The position numbers were made by a program, and so were the translations under genes. A stretch of 64,000 nt of DNA from contig PYSS01000003.1 in the NCBI GenBank assembly GCA_003049465.1, positions 620,001 to 684,000 on the forward strand, read 5' to 3'. Origin of the DNA: Magnaporthiopsis rhizophila (taxonomy: Eukaryota; Ascomycota; Sordariomycetes; Magnaporthales; Magnaporthaceae). This document shows, piece after piece, positions 1 through 10,910 of the stretch. Within the stretch, counting starts at the first letter, position 1, and every line of letters begins with the position of its first letter. Under the pieces are notes generated by a model. It worked only from the letters and a program-made list of their open reading frames with translations. It did no database searches and was not told where the DNA came from.

Positions 1-2179
1 CGCGGTCGTCGGGCGTGGGCAGGCCGACGTAGATGTCGGTGCCCAGGCGGCCCGGGCGGCGGATGGCCTCGTCGATGGCGTCGGGCCGGTTGGTGGCGCC
101 GATGACGTAGATGCCCGAGCGGTCGTTGACGCCGTCGAGCTCCGTCAGCAGCGCGTTGACGACGCGCGAGGTGGCGCCCGACATGGTGAAGTCGCGCGTC
201 GGCACGAGCGCGTCCAGCTCGTCGAAGAAGAGGATGCAGGGGGCCGACGACTTTGCGCGCGAGAAGAGCTGGCGCACGTTGTGCTCCGACTCGCCCACGT
301 ACTTGTTGAGCAGCTCGGGCCCCTTGATGGAGATGAAGTTGGCCTTGGACGCGTTGGCCACTGCCTTCGCCACGAGCGTCTTGCCGCACCCCGGCGGGCC
401 CCAGAGCAGGATCCCCGCCGCCGGCTTGATTCCCAGCGCCGCGAACCGCTCGGGCTGCTCGATCGGCCGCACGATGGCGAACTCGAGCTTCTTGCGCACC
501 GCCTGCAGCGCTCCCACCTCGGCCCACGTCGTGTTTGGCACGGTGCTGAAGCCCTCGCGCTTCGCCGCCGGTTGCACCTTGGCCACCGCCCTCTTGAGAT
601 TGTCGAATGTTACGCATGTGCGCACGTCCGAATCATCGCCGCCGCCGGCAGTCTGTGCCTGCTGGTCTGTCCCCTGACCCGGTTCCTGTTGTGTTTGCGA
701 CTGTGTTTGTGTTTGTGTTTGTGTTTGTTGTTCCTTTCCTTGTTGTGGATGTGTTGAAAGTGTGCAAGATTGTGTTAGATCGTTGGCCGGTACGGCCACA
801 GCCGCTTTCCAAGACTCGCGCGGGGTCATGGGGCCAGCGTGGCCGGCCTCAGCCGCTGTCCTGTCAAGCCTGATCCTGAACCTGGACTTGACGGCCTCGG
901 TCACGGCGATCTCGACGGCCTTGGCCAGGTCGGCGCCCACGTACCCGGGTGTCATGCGCGCGAGGGCGCCGTAGTCGACGTCGTCGCCGACCGATATGCC
1001 ACGGGTCACTGCGCGCAGGATGGACTCGCGCGCGCGCTCGTCGGGCATGCTCATCTCCATCTCCTGGAAGCGCCTGCGGACGGTGGGCTCGATGCTGTCG
1101 GGCCGGTTGCTGGCGGCCATGACGACGACGTAGCGACCCCCACCCGTGCAGCGCGCGATCTTGTCGAGTCCCTGGCTGATCTCGGACGACATGCGCACCT
1201 CCATGGCCTTTTGCGCGCCGTCCATCTTTCCCGCCACGACGTCGATGTCGTCGAGGAAGAGCAGCGCCGGCGCGAGCCGGATGGCCTCGTCGAAGAAGTC
1301 GCGGATGTTGCGCTCCGACTCGCCCGAGATGCCGCTAACGAGCGACGTGGCCGCCACGGGGATGAAGGCCACCTGCAGCTCGTCGGCCAGCGCGTGCACC
1401 AGCGACGTCTTGCCCGTTCCTGATGGTCCGTGCAGGAGGATGCCGCCCTTTGGCGTGAAGCCGACGTCGGCGTAGAGCAGACCCTGCCGCAGCGGCAGCA
1501 GCAGCTGGTCCTGGAACGCGTCCAGTATGTGGTCGATGCCGCCCATGTCGTCGAGCTTGAGCCCCGCGTTGGCCTCCAGCGCCGGCAAGTCTGCAGCCGC
1601 CGAGTCCCGGGCCGACGGGGCGTGCCTCAGCTTTCGTTTGCGCTTGGGCTTCGGCTCTCCGTTCGGCTGGCGCTCGACCGGCTCGTCCATGTCCATCTTC
1701 TCTGGAGCCTCTCCACCCGAGACTGGGTTTGTCGCAGAGTCCGCACTCCCAATGGCCTTCCCAGGCGATGAGACCGCGCTGACGGCCGCAGGTATGGTGG
1801 CAGCCCCCGTGAAGTCCCAGTGCTTGGTCATCTGCTTGTTGAGCAGGAAAGCATCCCGTTCAGATCGTCTCGCGGCCTTGGAGGCGGCGGCGGCAGCAGC
1901 AGCGGTCTCGCGCTCGAGGGCCTCCTCCGAGTCTTCGCCAGTCTCGTCAGCCTTAACCTCCTCTTGCCTGTAAAGTAGCACGCGATCAATGGCGTCTTCG
2001 AGCGGCCGCCGCTTTTGGCGCGCAAGGCTGGAGTTGGAGCCTTTTATGCTCTCATAGACAGCGACGACGGTGAGCCGTCGCTTGGACTCCCCCTGCTGGT
2101 CCTCCAGTTTGCGCACAATTTGATAAACATCGCGGTCGAGACCATTCCGCAGGCTAGTCGTTCTTTGCCTGGCCAACAT
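1..2179 (-). CDS. RIX7: Ribosome biogenesis AAA ATPase RIX7 (3' end cut by window)
   Basis: Type II AAA ATPase of the RIX7/NVL family, which in yeast extracts factors from pre-60S ribosomal particles in the nucleus. The reading frame is open from an ATG at 2179 to the window edge with no intron seen. The N-terminus (MLARQRTTSLRNGLDRDVY) is a small helical domain, followed by an acidic/Ala-rich linker and a KPKRKRKLR basic stretch that could be a nuclear localisation signal. Domain D1 has Walker A GPSGTGKTS (about residue 246) and Walker B LLFLDDID; D2 has Walker A GPPGCGKT (about 590) and Walker B ILFFDELDA. The D1-D2 linker carries a QTQTQTQTQSQ repeat coded by a GT-rich microsatellite (about 690-735). 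The missing part is the end of D2 and the C-terminus. Family assignment is secure from the two ATPase cores and their order. Confidence 0.95.
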   Translation of the reverse strand, partial: MLARQRTTSLRNGLDRDVYQIVRKLEDQQGESKRRLTVVAVYESIKGSNSSLARQKRRPLEDAIDRVLLYRQEEVKADETGEDSEEALERETAAAAAAASKAARRSERDAFLLNKQMTKHWDFTGAATIPAAVSAVSSPGKAIGSADSATNPVSGGEAPEKMDMDEPVERQPNGEPKPKRKRKLRHAPSARDSAAADLPALEANAGLKLDDMGGIDHILDAFQDQLLLPLRQGLLYADVGFTPKGGILLHGPSGTGKTSLVHALADELQVAFIPVAATSLVSGISGESERNIRDFFDEAIRLAPALLFLDDIDVVAGKMDGAQKAMEVRMSSEISQGLDKIARCTGGGRYVVVMAASNRPDSIEPTVRRRFQEMEMSMPDERARESILRAVTRGISVGDDVDYGALARMTPGYVGADLAKAVEIAVTEAVKSRFRIRLDRTAAEAGHAGPMTPRESWKAAVAVPANDLTQSCTLSTHPQQGKEQQTQTQTQTQSQTQQEPGQGTDQQAQTAGGGDDSDVRTCVTFDNLKRAVAKVQPAAKREGFSTVPNTTWAEVGALQAVRKKLEFAIVRPIEQPERFAALGIKPAAGILLWGPPGCGKTLVAKAVANASKANFISIKGPELLNKYVGESEHNVRQLFSRAKSSAPCILFFDELDALVPTRDFTMSGATSRVVNALLTELDGVNDRSGIYVIGATNRPDAIDEAIRRPGRLGTDIYVGLPTPDDR
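690..735. repeat. GTTT/GT-rich microsatellite inside RIX7
   Basis: Tandem TGTGTT/TGTTTG units on the plus strand. On the minus strand they encode an alternating Gln-Thr/Ser run in the linker between the two AAA domains, so length changes in multiples of three would be tolerated. Confidence 0.85.
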
Positions 2180-3031
2180 TTGTTTCTTAATTTTCGACTC
2201 CCTTGTGATTGAGGAACGGGGTTCGATGTAAGGGGAGGCCGAACTGGCAAAATCTGGTGGTACGTATATTAGGTTGCACACTTAGCCCCTGTAAAATATT
2301 TTTGGCCGCGCCCCACATTCCCCACCAAGGAAGAAGTCCCATAAACTGAAAATGTTGTCGATGAAAAGTGACGAGCTGTAACAGCTCATAATGACCCTCA
2401 ATGTCAATTTCAAATATTCACTCCAACACAGAGACGCAGTCGCGGCCCTCGGATATACCTACATGCCACGAGGGCCAGGGCTGATATAAGATAGTTGTAC
2501 ATGTCGACTGCCCGTCTCCTTGGCTTTTGGCCCAGGGGGTAATCGTCCCTCATTTACGGTGGTTGTTTTCCCTCCTCATCTGTTCCCCCGACCACGAGTT
2601 TAGCATCTTAGCCATGCTGAGCGACTAGAGGGTCGCTGGCTATCATAAGAAGCAAAAGAGAGGATTAAAAAAAAGAGACCAGACACAGAAATAACAAACG
2701 CCACCTTTGGTATGCAGGCCATCCCGTTTCCTAGTTTAAACACCAACCACAGAGGGTTCCCGGTGCAATCATGCTGAGGTGCTAAAATGAAAGCACACAA
2801 GATAAAAATGACAATTAAAAAGACAGAGACAAATGAAATGGGTAAAACAGATGAAATGAAAGAACAGGGAAATGGTATCAAAAAGATGATATGGGATAAC
2901 GGCCAAAAAAGAAGATGGCCGGCGAAGACGAATCAAGTAAAGACACGAAGGAGATCGGAGAAAAGGAAAAAGATCCTAGACCGTATGGCGCAAGTTCGTC
3001 GCCATGATGGGAATATCGTCCGACTTGGGCC
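2180..3031. other. Intergenic: RIX7 5' flank and 3' flank of the carrier gene
   Basis: AT-richer sequence without a credible gene. It must hold the RIX7 promoter/5' leader and the 3' untranslated region of the mitochondrial carrier. A Lys-rich open frame at 2787-3035 (+) is low complexity and not supported. Confidence 0.7.
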
Positions 3032-4647
3032 TTAGTCCGAATCATCCATCGTCTTGATTCGTTTCTTGGCGAGCTCGAAAAGAGAAAAGAAGACGGCGTT
3101 GACGGCGCAGGAACGTCCCATAGACACGCCTAGCCCGCGGTACATATTCCTCTGGAAGAACTGGATTCTGACCGTTTCTACCCTCTGCCCTTTCGAGCGC
3201 ATCAGGGCATTTCGCTGGTAGATGCTCTTGGCCGAGTCGATTGGGTCTGCGTCAACATCGAAGAAACAGTTAGCCGTCACGGTGCGGACAAATGGCATCA
3301 GGGAGGGACTCACATATCATGGCCCACGATACGATACCGCAGAGTCCGCCAGATACCAGGACCGGACCGGGGCTGGCGTGATTACTGCCAGAGATGGTTG
3401 TGAGTATCTGCTTGGCGCTTTCGTAAGTCATGAAGTAGAGTCCAGTGCCGAGGGTGTCCCGTACTAGAGCAGGTGCTCCGGTCAGTGTTTTGCATATACC
3501 CAGCAGTCATTTGGGCAGCCACGTGCGAGAGAGCCTGGATAGAAGTGCGGTGATGACAACTTACGGATGTGAAGCTGGAACCCCGTGTACAGACCCGTGA
3601 AACCTCGGTGCCTGACAATGTTCCTCATCGTCTGCCACGTCCCCTTGTTCTGGTAGCTAGCAGCAATCGCGTAGTCCTTCGGGTTGGGGCAGTTCTTCCT
3701 ATCTGACAGGAGGACAGAGACCTGAGCGCTGAGCTTGGACAGCTCGAAGGGGCCTGGATACCAGACGTAAAGCGCATTAGCTACTTATGAACGAAACCTG
3801 ATATCAAGGGGTGGGCAAACTCACATGCGAGCACGGTGATGAGGGATCCGGCTGTAGCCCCCGCAGCACCAGTAGTTGCCAGCGTCCAAAAGGTTGGGTA
3901 GCCGCCCTTCTTGCGTATCTGAGCCACCACATCTATACCGAACCTGTCCTTGAGGAACCTTGAGTACGACGCGCGGGAGCGGTTGTAAATGGAGAGCGAA
4001 AAGGTGCGCACACAAGTGATACTAATCATTGGCGCGGTCACACCTGGAACAAATGGAGTCTTTCGTGTTAGCCAGAGATGGTAACCTATGGTCCGCTGGG
4101 AGAGATTCCACCAACGCTCAGGGCTTGATTCGTCTGCTCACTAGAAATCGACTAGGGGTAGCAGGGAAGATGGTAGTGAGGGGAGAGATCAAGCGTGCCG
4201 GGGAGTGGTACGCAGACACAAAGAGGGAGGGCCCCAGGGGCGGCGGACAGACGCCGACGTACCTCTGAAAAACCCTCTCAGCTTCTCGGTCTGATAGGTG
4301 TGACGGACGCAGTCGATGAACCCCGAGTATTTGTAAGTCTGCATGCGGGTCTTGACACTATCAAGGGGGAAGGCGGCGGCGGTAGAGAGTGCACTAGACA
4401 TGCTGGCCGCCACCTCGGTCCTGTAGCGCTTGGCGAACCTGAGTATTGGGCTGTTCTGCGCCGCCGCGTGCTGCATCTTGATCCTATCGCCCTCTCTTCT
4501 GCTCCTGTCCACATCTCTGCCGCCTGTTTCTCTGCTGCTGCCGTTTGAAGGCATGGTCACGGTCGTGCTGTGGAATGTGTGCCCATGGTTGTGGTGGCCG
4601 TGGCGAATCTGATCGGCGGCGGCGGCGGCAGCAGCAGCGGCGGGCAT
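3032..4647 (-). CDS. Mitochondrial carrier family (SLC25) protein, five exons
   Basis: Inner-mitochondrial-membrane solute carrier. Exons (minus strand): 4647-4263, 4043-3825, 3753-3565, 3463-3314, 3246-3032; all four introns are GT-AG and phases agree, giving 385 residues. The three repeats each carry the family signature at the end of their odd helix: PLDSVKTR (about residue 100), PFELSKL (about 203) and PIDSAKS (about 315), so this is a complete three-repeat carrier. The first about 80 residues are a non-conserved His/Ala/Ser-rich extension, and the start is the first ATG upstream of repeat 1. The first signature followed by a GFIDCVRHTYQ segment resembles a fungal subgroup of unassigned or carnitine-like carriers; the substrate cannot be told from sequence alone. 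Confidence 0.93.
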
Positions 4648-6687
4648 GCTCTCCTCGTGGTGGAACCCAGCCTGCTTGGATAACCGGCCCCGAGGAGGGA
4701 GGGAGAGATAGAGAGAGGATGAGACAATGACCGCGACCGAGGAAATGTAGTATTGATTTTACTCAGTGGCGCGAGCTCGAGACCAGCGTCGTCCCTCGGC
4801 GGCGCGGTCGCGGGTTCAACCAGGCGCCCTGAGTAAGTCCATTCAGGAGCCTGTTCGCACGCTCAGTCCTTCTCTCTCAAGTCGGGGTTTCTTTTCGGCT
4901 TTCGTTGGAGCGGGGTTTGGCCGCAGGGATGCGACAGATTGTGAGAAACAGGTCCGGACGAGGGAAGAGGGCGGCAAGCTCTCAGATTGGCGGTGGCACT
5001 AACGTAGGCTTTGACAGATGCTCGCCTCGGTCGGGTAGGGGTCGTATTTGTGCGGGGTACGTTGAGTGAGGTATGGGCGGTATGGGTGGTAGAGATTCGA
5101 GTCGACCGATAAACCTAATGTTTCCATGCACCTTGTGAGTCGGCCGCTGCTGTGTGCTACCACATGCCATTGATTGGGGAACGCAGGTGCCACTGTAGCT
5201 CAGTCGGGGCGGGCGTGTAAGGTACATTTATTTGCGTGCAAAGCTCTGGGGACCTGGAGGTCGTCCTCAAAAGGCAGGAGGGCACGGCGAAGAAGACTGC
5301 TGCTGGGCATGGATGTGAAGTGCGTGGGTGCTTGGTTACCTCTAGTGGCAAGCTGGCGCGGAGATCTCAAGCTTTGCCTGTTAGCTTCTTCCTGTGCCCT
5401 CTTATTCCTAGACAGCCCAGAGGCATTGAAGCCGGCGTGGAGGGCGGGAAAGGAGTATTTAGACCGGGTTAGGGTGGTGGAGCGGCAGCAGTGGTGTGTC
5501 AAGGAGCTGCGGCAATTGGATGACAAGGGAGCAGCTATTGCGGGGTTGCCCAAGCAGAATGGTGTGAGTGGACAAGGCCCAGCTCGGGTTATTGCAGCAT
5601 GAAAGTGGGGCTCGAAACGCGGCAGAGCCGGTGGGACTCGAGCAACTAATAGCCCCGGCTCGGCTCCCGGCCTAATTCTTGCCTCCATCGAAGACGAAAA
5701 GAACCTCAGCCGAAGGTTTTGATACAAGGCACATCCAGGGAAGCCTAACGTCGGCCAGCAGATCGTCCGAAGAGTGCACCAGACTCACACCGAGGCATGC
5801 CCCGATTGCGCGCGCGGGCTTGCAGACCAGACCAAGTCTGCTTTTGCATGTCCGTTGCCTCGCCAGTCTGTGCTGTGGCTCAGTTGGAAACGGACATAAA
5901 ACCCCCTAATCGCCACCTGATGGATATCAAGACGGTAGCCCAATCGCGGATGATACCCGCTGAAAGTCTCCCCTGGGGTTGTAACCTCCACGATGTCATT
6001 TCATAATAGGCAGGGAGCACAACCCACGAGGCTTACATAGGTGGGGTTCAAGGCTTAGCTCTGGCCAGGACGTGAGGTCATTGGCTCCATGACAGCCTCT
6101 CCTGACTCTGGAGTAAGGGGATCCAAAGCAAACCACAGCTTCAGCCAAATGTGCGTAAAACGTACGTGTGTCGACGCATAACTGTCGTTTGTGTCCCTTG
6201 CCAAAGGCAACAGATGGAAGCCAAGGAGGCTGACTGCAGTACCTCCAAGGCCGGCGGCGGTGCTTAGCGTTGCACTCACCACCCCTGACTCGGGCCTCGG
6301 GCCGTTTTGGCTGGCACCAGGCTCGTCTTCCCCCGCGCGACAAACTGGTCATTGGCCTGCCTGGTACGATCATGATACGACACAGGCCGTTCACACTGCC
6401 CATTGCTGCTCTGCACCACGCCGGAGCTGTCCATGGTCGAATTATGCAGTGATGCAGCTTAATCGTAATGGCGCCAACACCCAACTCCATTCACGAGCTC
6501 TTGTGGCGGGGGGTGGTTACGGCCGAGCTACGTCATCCTGCTTGAAGCGCGAGGCAGGGGTCCCCCACGATAGCAACGGTTGAGCAGACAGAACCTGCAC
6601 GTACAACTGCTCGCCGACACATCGCCATTGGATGGCATGCACCGTTGTGTGTGAAAAAGGAAAGTGTTCATTCCAAAAGGGAGCATA

Positions 6688-6744
<57 letters not shown>

Positions 6745-7117
6745 CTGTATAGAATCCTTGCACAACCAAACGCTATGAGGTGAATGCTGCGAGCCAACCT
6801 GAAGTGCAGGCCGTGCGACGCCGATGTTAAGCTGAGAGTACGAGGCCCTAGCTAGCTGCATTCCACGGCTTGATCACGCGTGCTCTCACGGGCGTCGGGA
6901 GTGAGAAATTTCATTCAGCGGCACGCGCTAGAAAAAAGTGCCCAGGCTCCAATCGACGCGTGATATTTAACCTATCTCGTGTAGACGTAATGAATGAAGC
7001 AGTAATCGAGCTCCACGCCAGCGAGAAAACAGATTCCTTGTTTCGAAGCGGGAAGCAGATCGTGCCGTGGCTCCCCATCGCCGGCCGCGGGAAGAAGATG
7101 CCCTGGCGGGTTGTCCA
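4648..7117. other. 2.5 kb without a convincing gene
   Basis: Open frames here are short, lack codon bias and match no family I know. The stretch includes the carrier promoter, a TGTAGCTCAGTCGG string at about 5192 that is not a tRNA, and a 53-base A tract at 6689-6741. An unannotated non-coding transcript or old retroposon remains possible. Confidence 0.6.
6689..6741 (+). repeat. Homopolymer A tract, 53 bases
   Basis: Uninterrupted run of A from 6689 to 6741, the longest homopolymer in the window. It could be the 3' end of a retroposed element, but I see no flanking target-site duplication or tRNA-like head, and the length in the assembly may be inexact. Confidence 0.9.
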
Positions 7118-7633
7118 CTACCTCAGGCACAAGTTCATGGTCCGATTAAGCATGTCAATTGTCTTTTCGTAGTGGACATAGGCCGTCTTCTCGATGTGAT
7201 CTCTGCAAACAAAACGGCCGCATTTTGCTGTCAGATATCACACACACAAGTCGGACAGCCAGTGTAGTCGTAAGAGAAAAAGGACCACCAAAGGGAAAAA
7301 AAAGGAGGGAAAAAGAAAGAGAAAAACTCACTGAGGCTTTCTCAGCTTGAGCATGTGGAACGGGAGCCGCTCCTTTCGCCGCCGGTGCCATGCGATTTCG
7401 AGGAGGACCCGGACGATGCGGTGCGCCAGGCCGCGCTCCCGCGCCGCCGACCGGAGAAAGTGGCACGTCTGCAGCACCCTCTGCCGGTCGAACGAGGCGG
7501 CACGACTCTTGTCGCGGAACGCCTCCCGGAGGTGATCCCGCACCATGGTCCGCGCCGGCTGCGAGTACATGACCGCCTCCAGCCCTGCCCTGTACAGGCG
7601 CCGGTACGCAAAGATTATTTCTGCCTGGGACAT
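7118..7633 (-). CDS. Small LYR-motif protein (DUF1763-like), probably mitochondrial
   Basis: Two exons, 7633-7332 and 7202-7118, joined by a GT-AG intron with matching phase, give a 128-residue protein. The start YRRLYRAGLEA (residues about 10-20) carries the Leu-Tyr-Arg motif of the LYR (complex1_LYR-like) superfamily, and the following Arg-rich helices (VRDHLREAFRDK, RGLAHRIVRVLLE) fit the fungal DUF1763 group. LYR proteins generally act in mitochondria as assembly factors or subunits, binding acyl carrier protein or Fe-S delivery machinery; that role is inferred, not visible. The second exon supplies the last helix ending NRTMNLCLR. The very basic composition agrees with a mitochondrial protein. 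Confidence 0.8.
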
Positions 7634-8174
7634 TGCGGTGCCGTGGATTTGTGTTGTGACGGCTTCATTGCCAGACGTAAAAACTGGAAGCTCATTGATG
7701 GGGTACGAGGGTCTGTGCTAGCCAGTGTCCGTCGGTACTGTGGTCACGTGACAGCGACATATCAAGATCATGGAAGAAGTGTTACGTCCCATTCAGAAAA
7801 AGCTGTTTCGTAATGAGATCCAAAAGAATGCCCCAGGCACTAAGAGAATTCTCGCTAGAGGGTGCTTATCCAAATCCAACGAGCTCGGGTTAGCCCTAAA
7901 AAAAACCAAAAGCTCCAGCGACTCCAGACAGAAGTCTCACAGATGAACATCAAGAAACCACCTCGCTTCCTCCAAGGCCACCGTTCTATATGCAAAGTTA
8001 AACCGAAAAGAGTGAATCGGAATTTTGAAAAAGAAGAAATAAACACCCAGTCCGGTCACATCTGTGATCCGCAGACGATGCAAATAATACGCCCCTTTTC
8101 CATGCAGTGAGCGGCACCTCTTAATCCTCGCCGTTGTTGCGGAGTTCACTCATACGCAACGGTGTACGTCTCGT
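7634..8174. other. Intergenic between LYR gene and sugar transporter
   Basis: About 540 bases, A-rich in places, no credible coding frame. It holds the LYR gene's upstream region and the transporter's 3' region. Confidence 0.7.
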
Positions 8175-10910
8175 CTAATCGTCAGCCTGGCCGATGGGGG
8201 TGTAGTGCCCGCCACCCCCGCTGCCACTAGACTCGCCACCCTGTTGGGCCCTCCCACGTCCCACAAGACGAGAGAACCAGGCGCCGATTCCCCCGGCGGC
8301 CGGGGATCTGCGCCCGTCAGGCTGGTTCTTACCGCCAATCTCTGGGTCGACCTCGTCTGGTGGATCGATGTGCAGGCCGGCGATGGCGCTGCTCGTGCCG
8401 AAACGGCCACCCGGCCCGCGGATGTCGAGCGGCGGGATTGGCGAAGATGAACGAATGAGGCTGCCAGTCTCTGCATGCGTCGCAGGCGTGCCCAGAGCCG
8501 CCGGAGTCCCCGTCGCCGTGGTGCCGTCCCCAAACAGGGATCCCATGTCTTCGAGCCTGACACCGCACGTCTCCGGGTAGATGAAGTACACTTTTATGGG
8601 CACCTTTTGTCAGCTAAAACCCCTTTCTACGGACACGTAAATGTGATGCTAGGTGGGTGGGGCCATCTTACCGATTACAAAGCTGGACGCGCAAAAGAAA
8701 GCGTGCAGCAGGTAAAGCCTCCATGTGATCAGGTCCTGGAGCACAGGTGTCATCTGACCGACGAGCCAGTTGCACGCCCAATTCGTCGCCGTCGAGAGAC
8801 TGGCTCCCTTGGACCGGATGCTCAGCGGCAGGATCTCCGGCGGATAGAGCCAGGGGATAGGGCCCCAAGAGTACCCAAATGCCGCGTTGTAGATCATGAC
8901 AAACGCGACGACGTACATGCGCGTCGATGGCACGTCGAGATACATAAAGTACGAGACGAGCGAGAGCGAGATAGCCATCATGATGGCGCCGCTCAGCAGG
9001 ATCGGGCGTCGCCCCCAAGAGTCGACGATGTACCAGGGCGGAATGGTGGAGGCCAGGTACGTGAGGCCGTTCACGCCCGCCATCAAGACGGCCTGGTGGC
9101 CGACCCAGCCGGCAGACTCGAACACCCTTGGTGCGTAGTACGAGATGACGTTGATGCCGTTGAGCTGGGCGAGGGCCTGTGCCGACATGGCGATGAGGAC
9201 ACGGGTTTTGTACCTCTTGAACATGTCACTGTACGACCGCTCACCCTCCTGGCGCTGGATCAGCACATCCATCTTGATGTCACGGAACTCCTCTCGCGCT
9301 TTGGAGTTGTGGATGTCGCCGCCGCCATACAGGTTGGCAATGACAACGATTCCCTCCTCGTCGTGGTCGTTGTCGAGCAGCCACCTGCAGAAACATGTCA
9401 GCGACTGGCGGTCAGGGTTCGAGCGTGTGGCAGACGAGCACAAACCTCGGCGATTCAACAATAATGAGGCTGCCCAGGCCAAGCAAGGCACCCATGATGC
9501 ACTGCATCAGCAGGGGCAGCCTCCAGGACATGTGACCTTCGATGAAGCCGCAGAAGTAGTCAACCCAGACCGAGGCAGCATAGCCAACGATGTTGCCGGT
9601 AAACTCGATGCATGCAAGCTTGCCGCGATTGTGGGGCGGCGAAATCTCGGACTGGTAGACGGGGACGATGGTGGACAACATGCCGACTCCGAGACCGGCG
9701 ATGAAGCGCCCGGCCATCATCATGCCCATGTCCGTCGCCAGTGTTTGCAAGGCGCCGCCGACGAAGAAGATCATGGACCCGTAAAGAATCGTTTTGCGGC
9801 GGCCGATGATGTCGCCCACCCGGCCGACGCAAAGAGATGAGATGAAGGCGCCAATCTCGAGAATAGCAACCATAGTCCCCACCTCGGCAGAGGACGGGTT
9901 CCCAAAATACTCTTTGAAGTATGGGCCACTATAGGCAAACGCCGATTGATTAATACTTGATGCTCAGCGGCGATTCGATGGCTGGGCTCCCGCGCGAACG
10001 TGTTGCCCGGATGCCACGGGAAAGAGCCGCCGAGATGGAGGTTCGAAGGGGTCCCTACGTTATGATGCCCGACATAACACCCTGATCATATCCAAAAAGG
10101 AATACTCCCAGTGATACAAAGATACTGGTGAAGTAGCTGGAGGGCGGTCAGCAGAGGCATCCTGGGAGGGTCGTCGTGCTAAGATTTGGACGGCGTATTT
10201 GCTCCTGCGCAAAGGGAGTAAGGCCAGTTATCGCGTGGCATAGCTGTGCAATAGCTGGTGTCTAGGTGGTTGGGCTGAGAAAGGACGAACATCAAGGATT
10301 TGCCGGTGAGGCCATGTATGGGACTGGAGCGGCCCGCCATGATGCGAGCGATAAGGCGTTCAGCCCGGGACGGACGGTGGCCAGCGACTGATTCGGGTAT
10401 CTGGATGGCCTCCTTATCGACGGTCTTGGGTGGAGAGCGCGAGCGCCAGCTGTCACCGCCGTCGGACGACGACCCTGACCAGGTGCGCTTCTTCTGGTCG
10501 CGAGCGCGGCCGCTGCGGCCGTGCTTGGGTAGCTGACGCTTCAGGGCCCGGTCGAGGATGTCGTCATTGAGGGTATCTCGGAGGCGGTCGCGGAGGGGGT
10601 CCTCAGCGGCGAGCTGCTCGGCGATGTCACCGGTATCGGTCCAGGATGACTCGGAGGCTGAGTCAGAGTACTCCGAGGGCGTTGCGGAGCTGGTTCTTTG
10701 GCGGCGGCCCGAGAAGTGGCCGCCGGGACGTGGCAGAAAGGCGGTCGACTGTTCGTTTGCACCCGATCGTGGTCCGGAGAGAGTTCGCAGGGGGATGTTG
10801 GAGGGGAGGCGGTTCGGTTGTGAGGAGGAAATGGTGGGCAACCTTGGGGCTGTCAAGCAGCAGCGCCCGTCTGCATGTAGGCCCGAGGATGGGCGGATCC
10901 GGGGGCTCAA
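8175..10910 (-). CDS. MFS hexose-type sugar transporter with long N-terminal extension (5' end unresolved)
   Basis: Plasma-membrane-type sugar porter (MFS). Exons: open frame to 10291, 10136-10059, 9955-9446, 9384-8672, 8590-8175; introns are GT-AG with agreeing phase. Transporter core: FGYDQGVMSG in TM1, GRVGDIIGRRKT loop 2-3, GRFIAGLGVGMLS, PVYQSEISPP, VESPRWLL, QALAQLNGINVISYYAP, DSWGRRPILLSG and PETCGVRLEDMG, all family signatures. The C-terminal tail is long, Gly/Ser/Pro-rich and ends GHYTPIGQADD. Upstream of the core the same frame stays open with strong C/G-ending codon use for about 190 codons (Ser-rich; DTGDIAEQLAAEDPLRDRL), but contains no ATG before 10340 (MAGRSSPIHGLTGKS). Either translation starts at 10340 or, more likely given the codon bias, an unlocated 5' exon supplies the start. 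Substrate is not determinable. Confidence 0.92.

Noticed and set aside
2787..3035. 82-codon Lys-rich plus-strand frame
   Set aside because: A-rich sequence in the carrier's 3' flank; no codon bias.
5185..5260. TGTAGCTCAGTCGG resembling a tRNA D-arm
   Set aside because: No T-arm, anticodon stem or acceptor pairing downstream.
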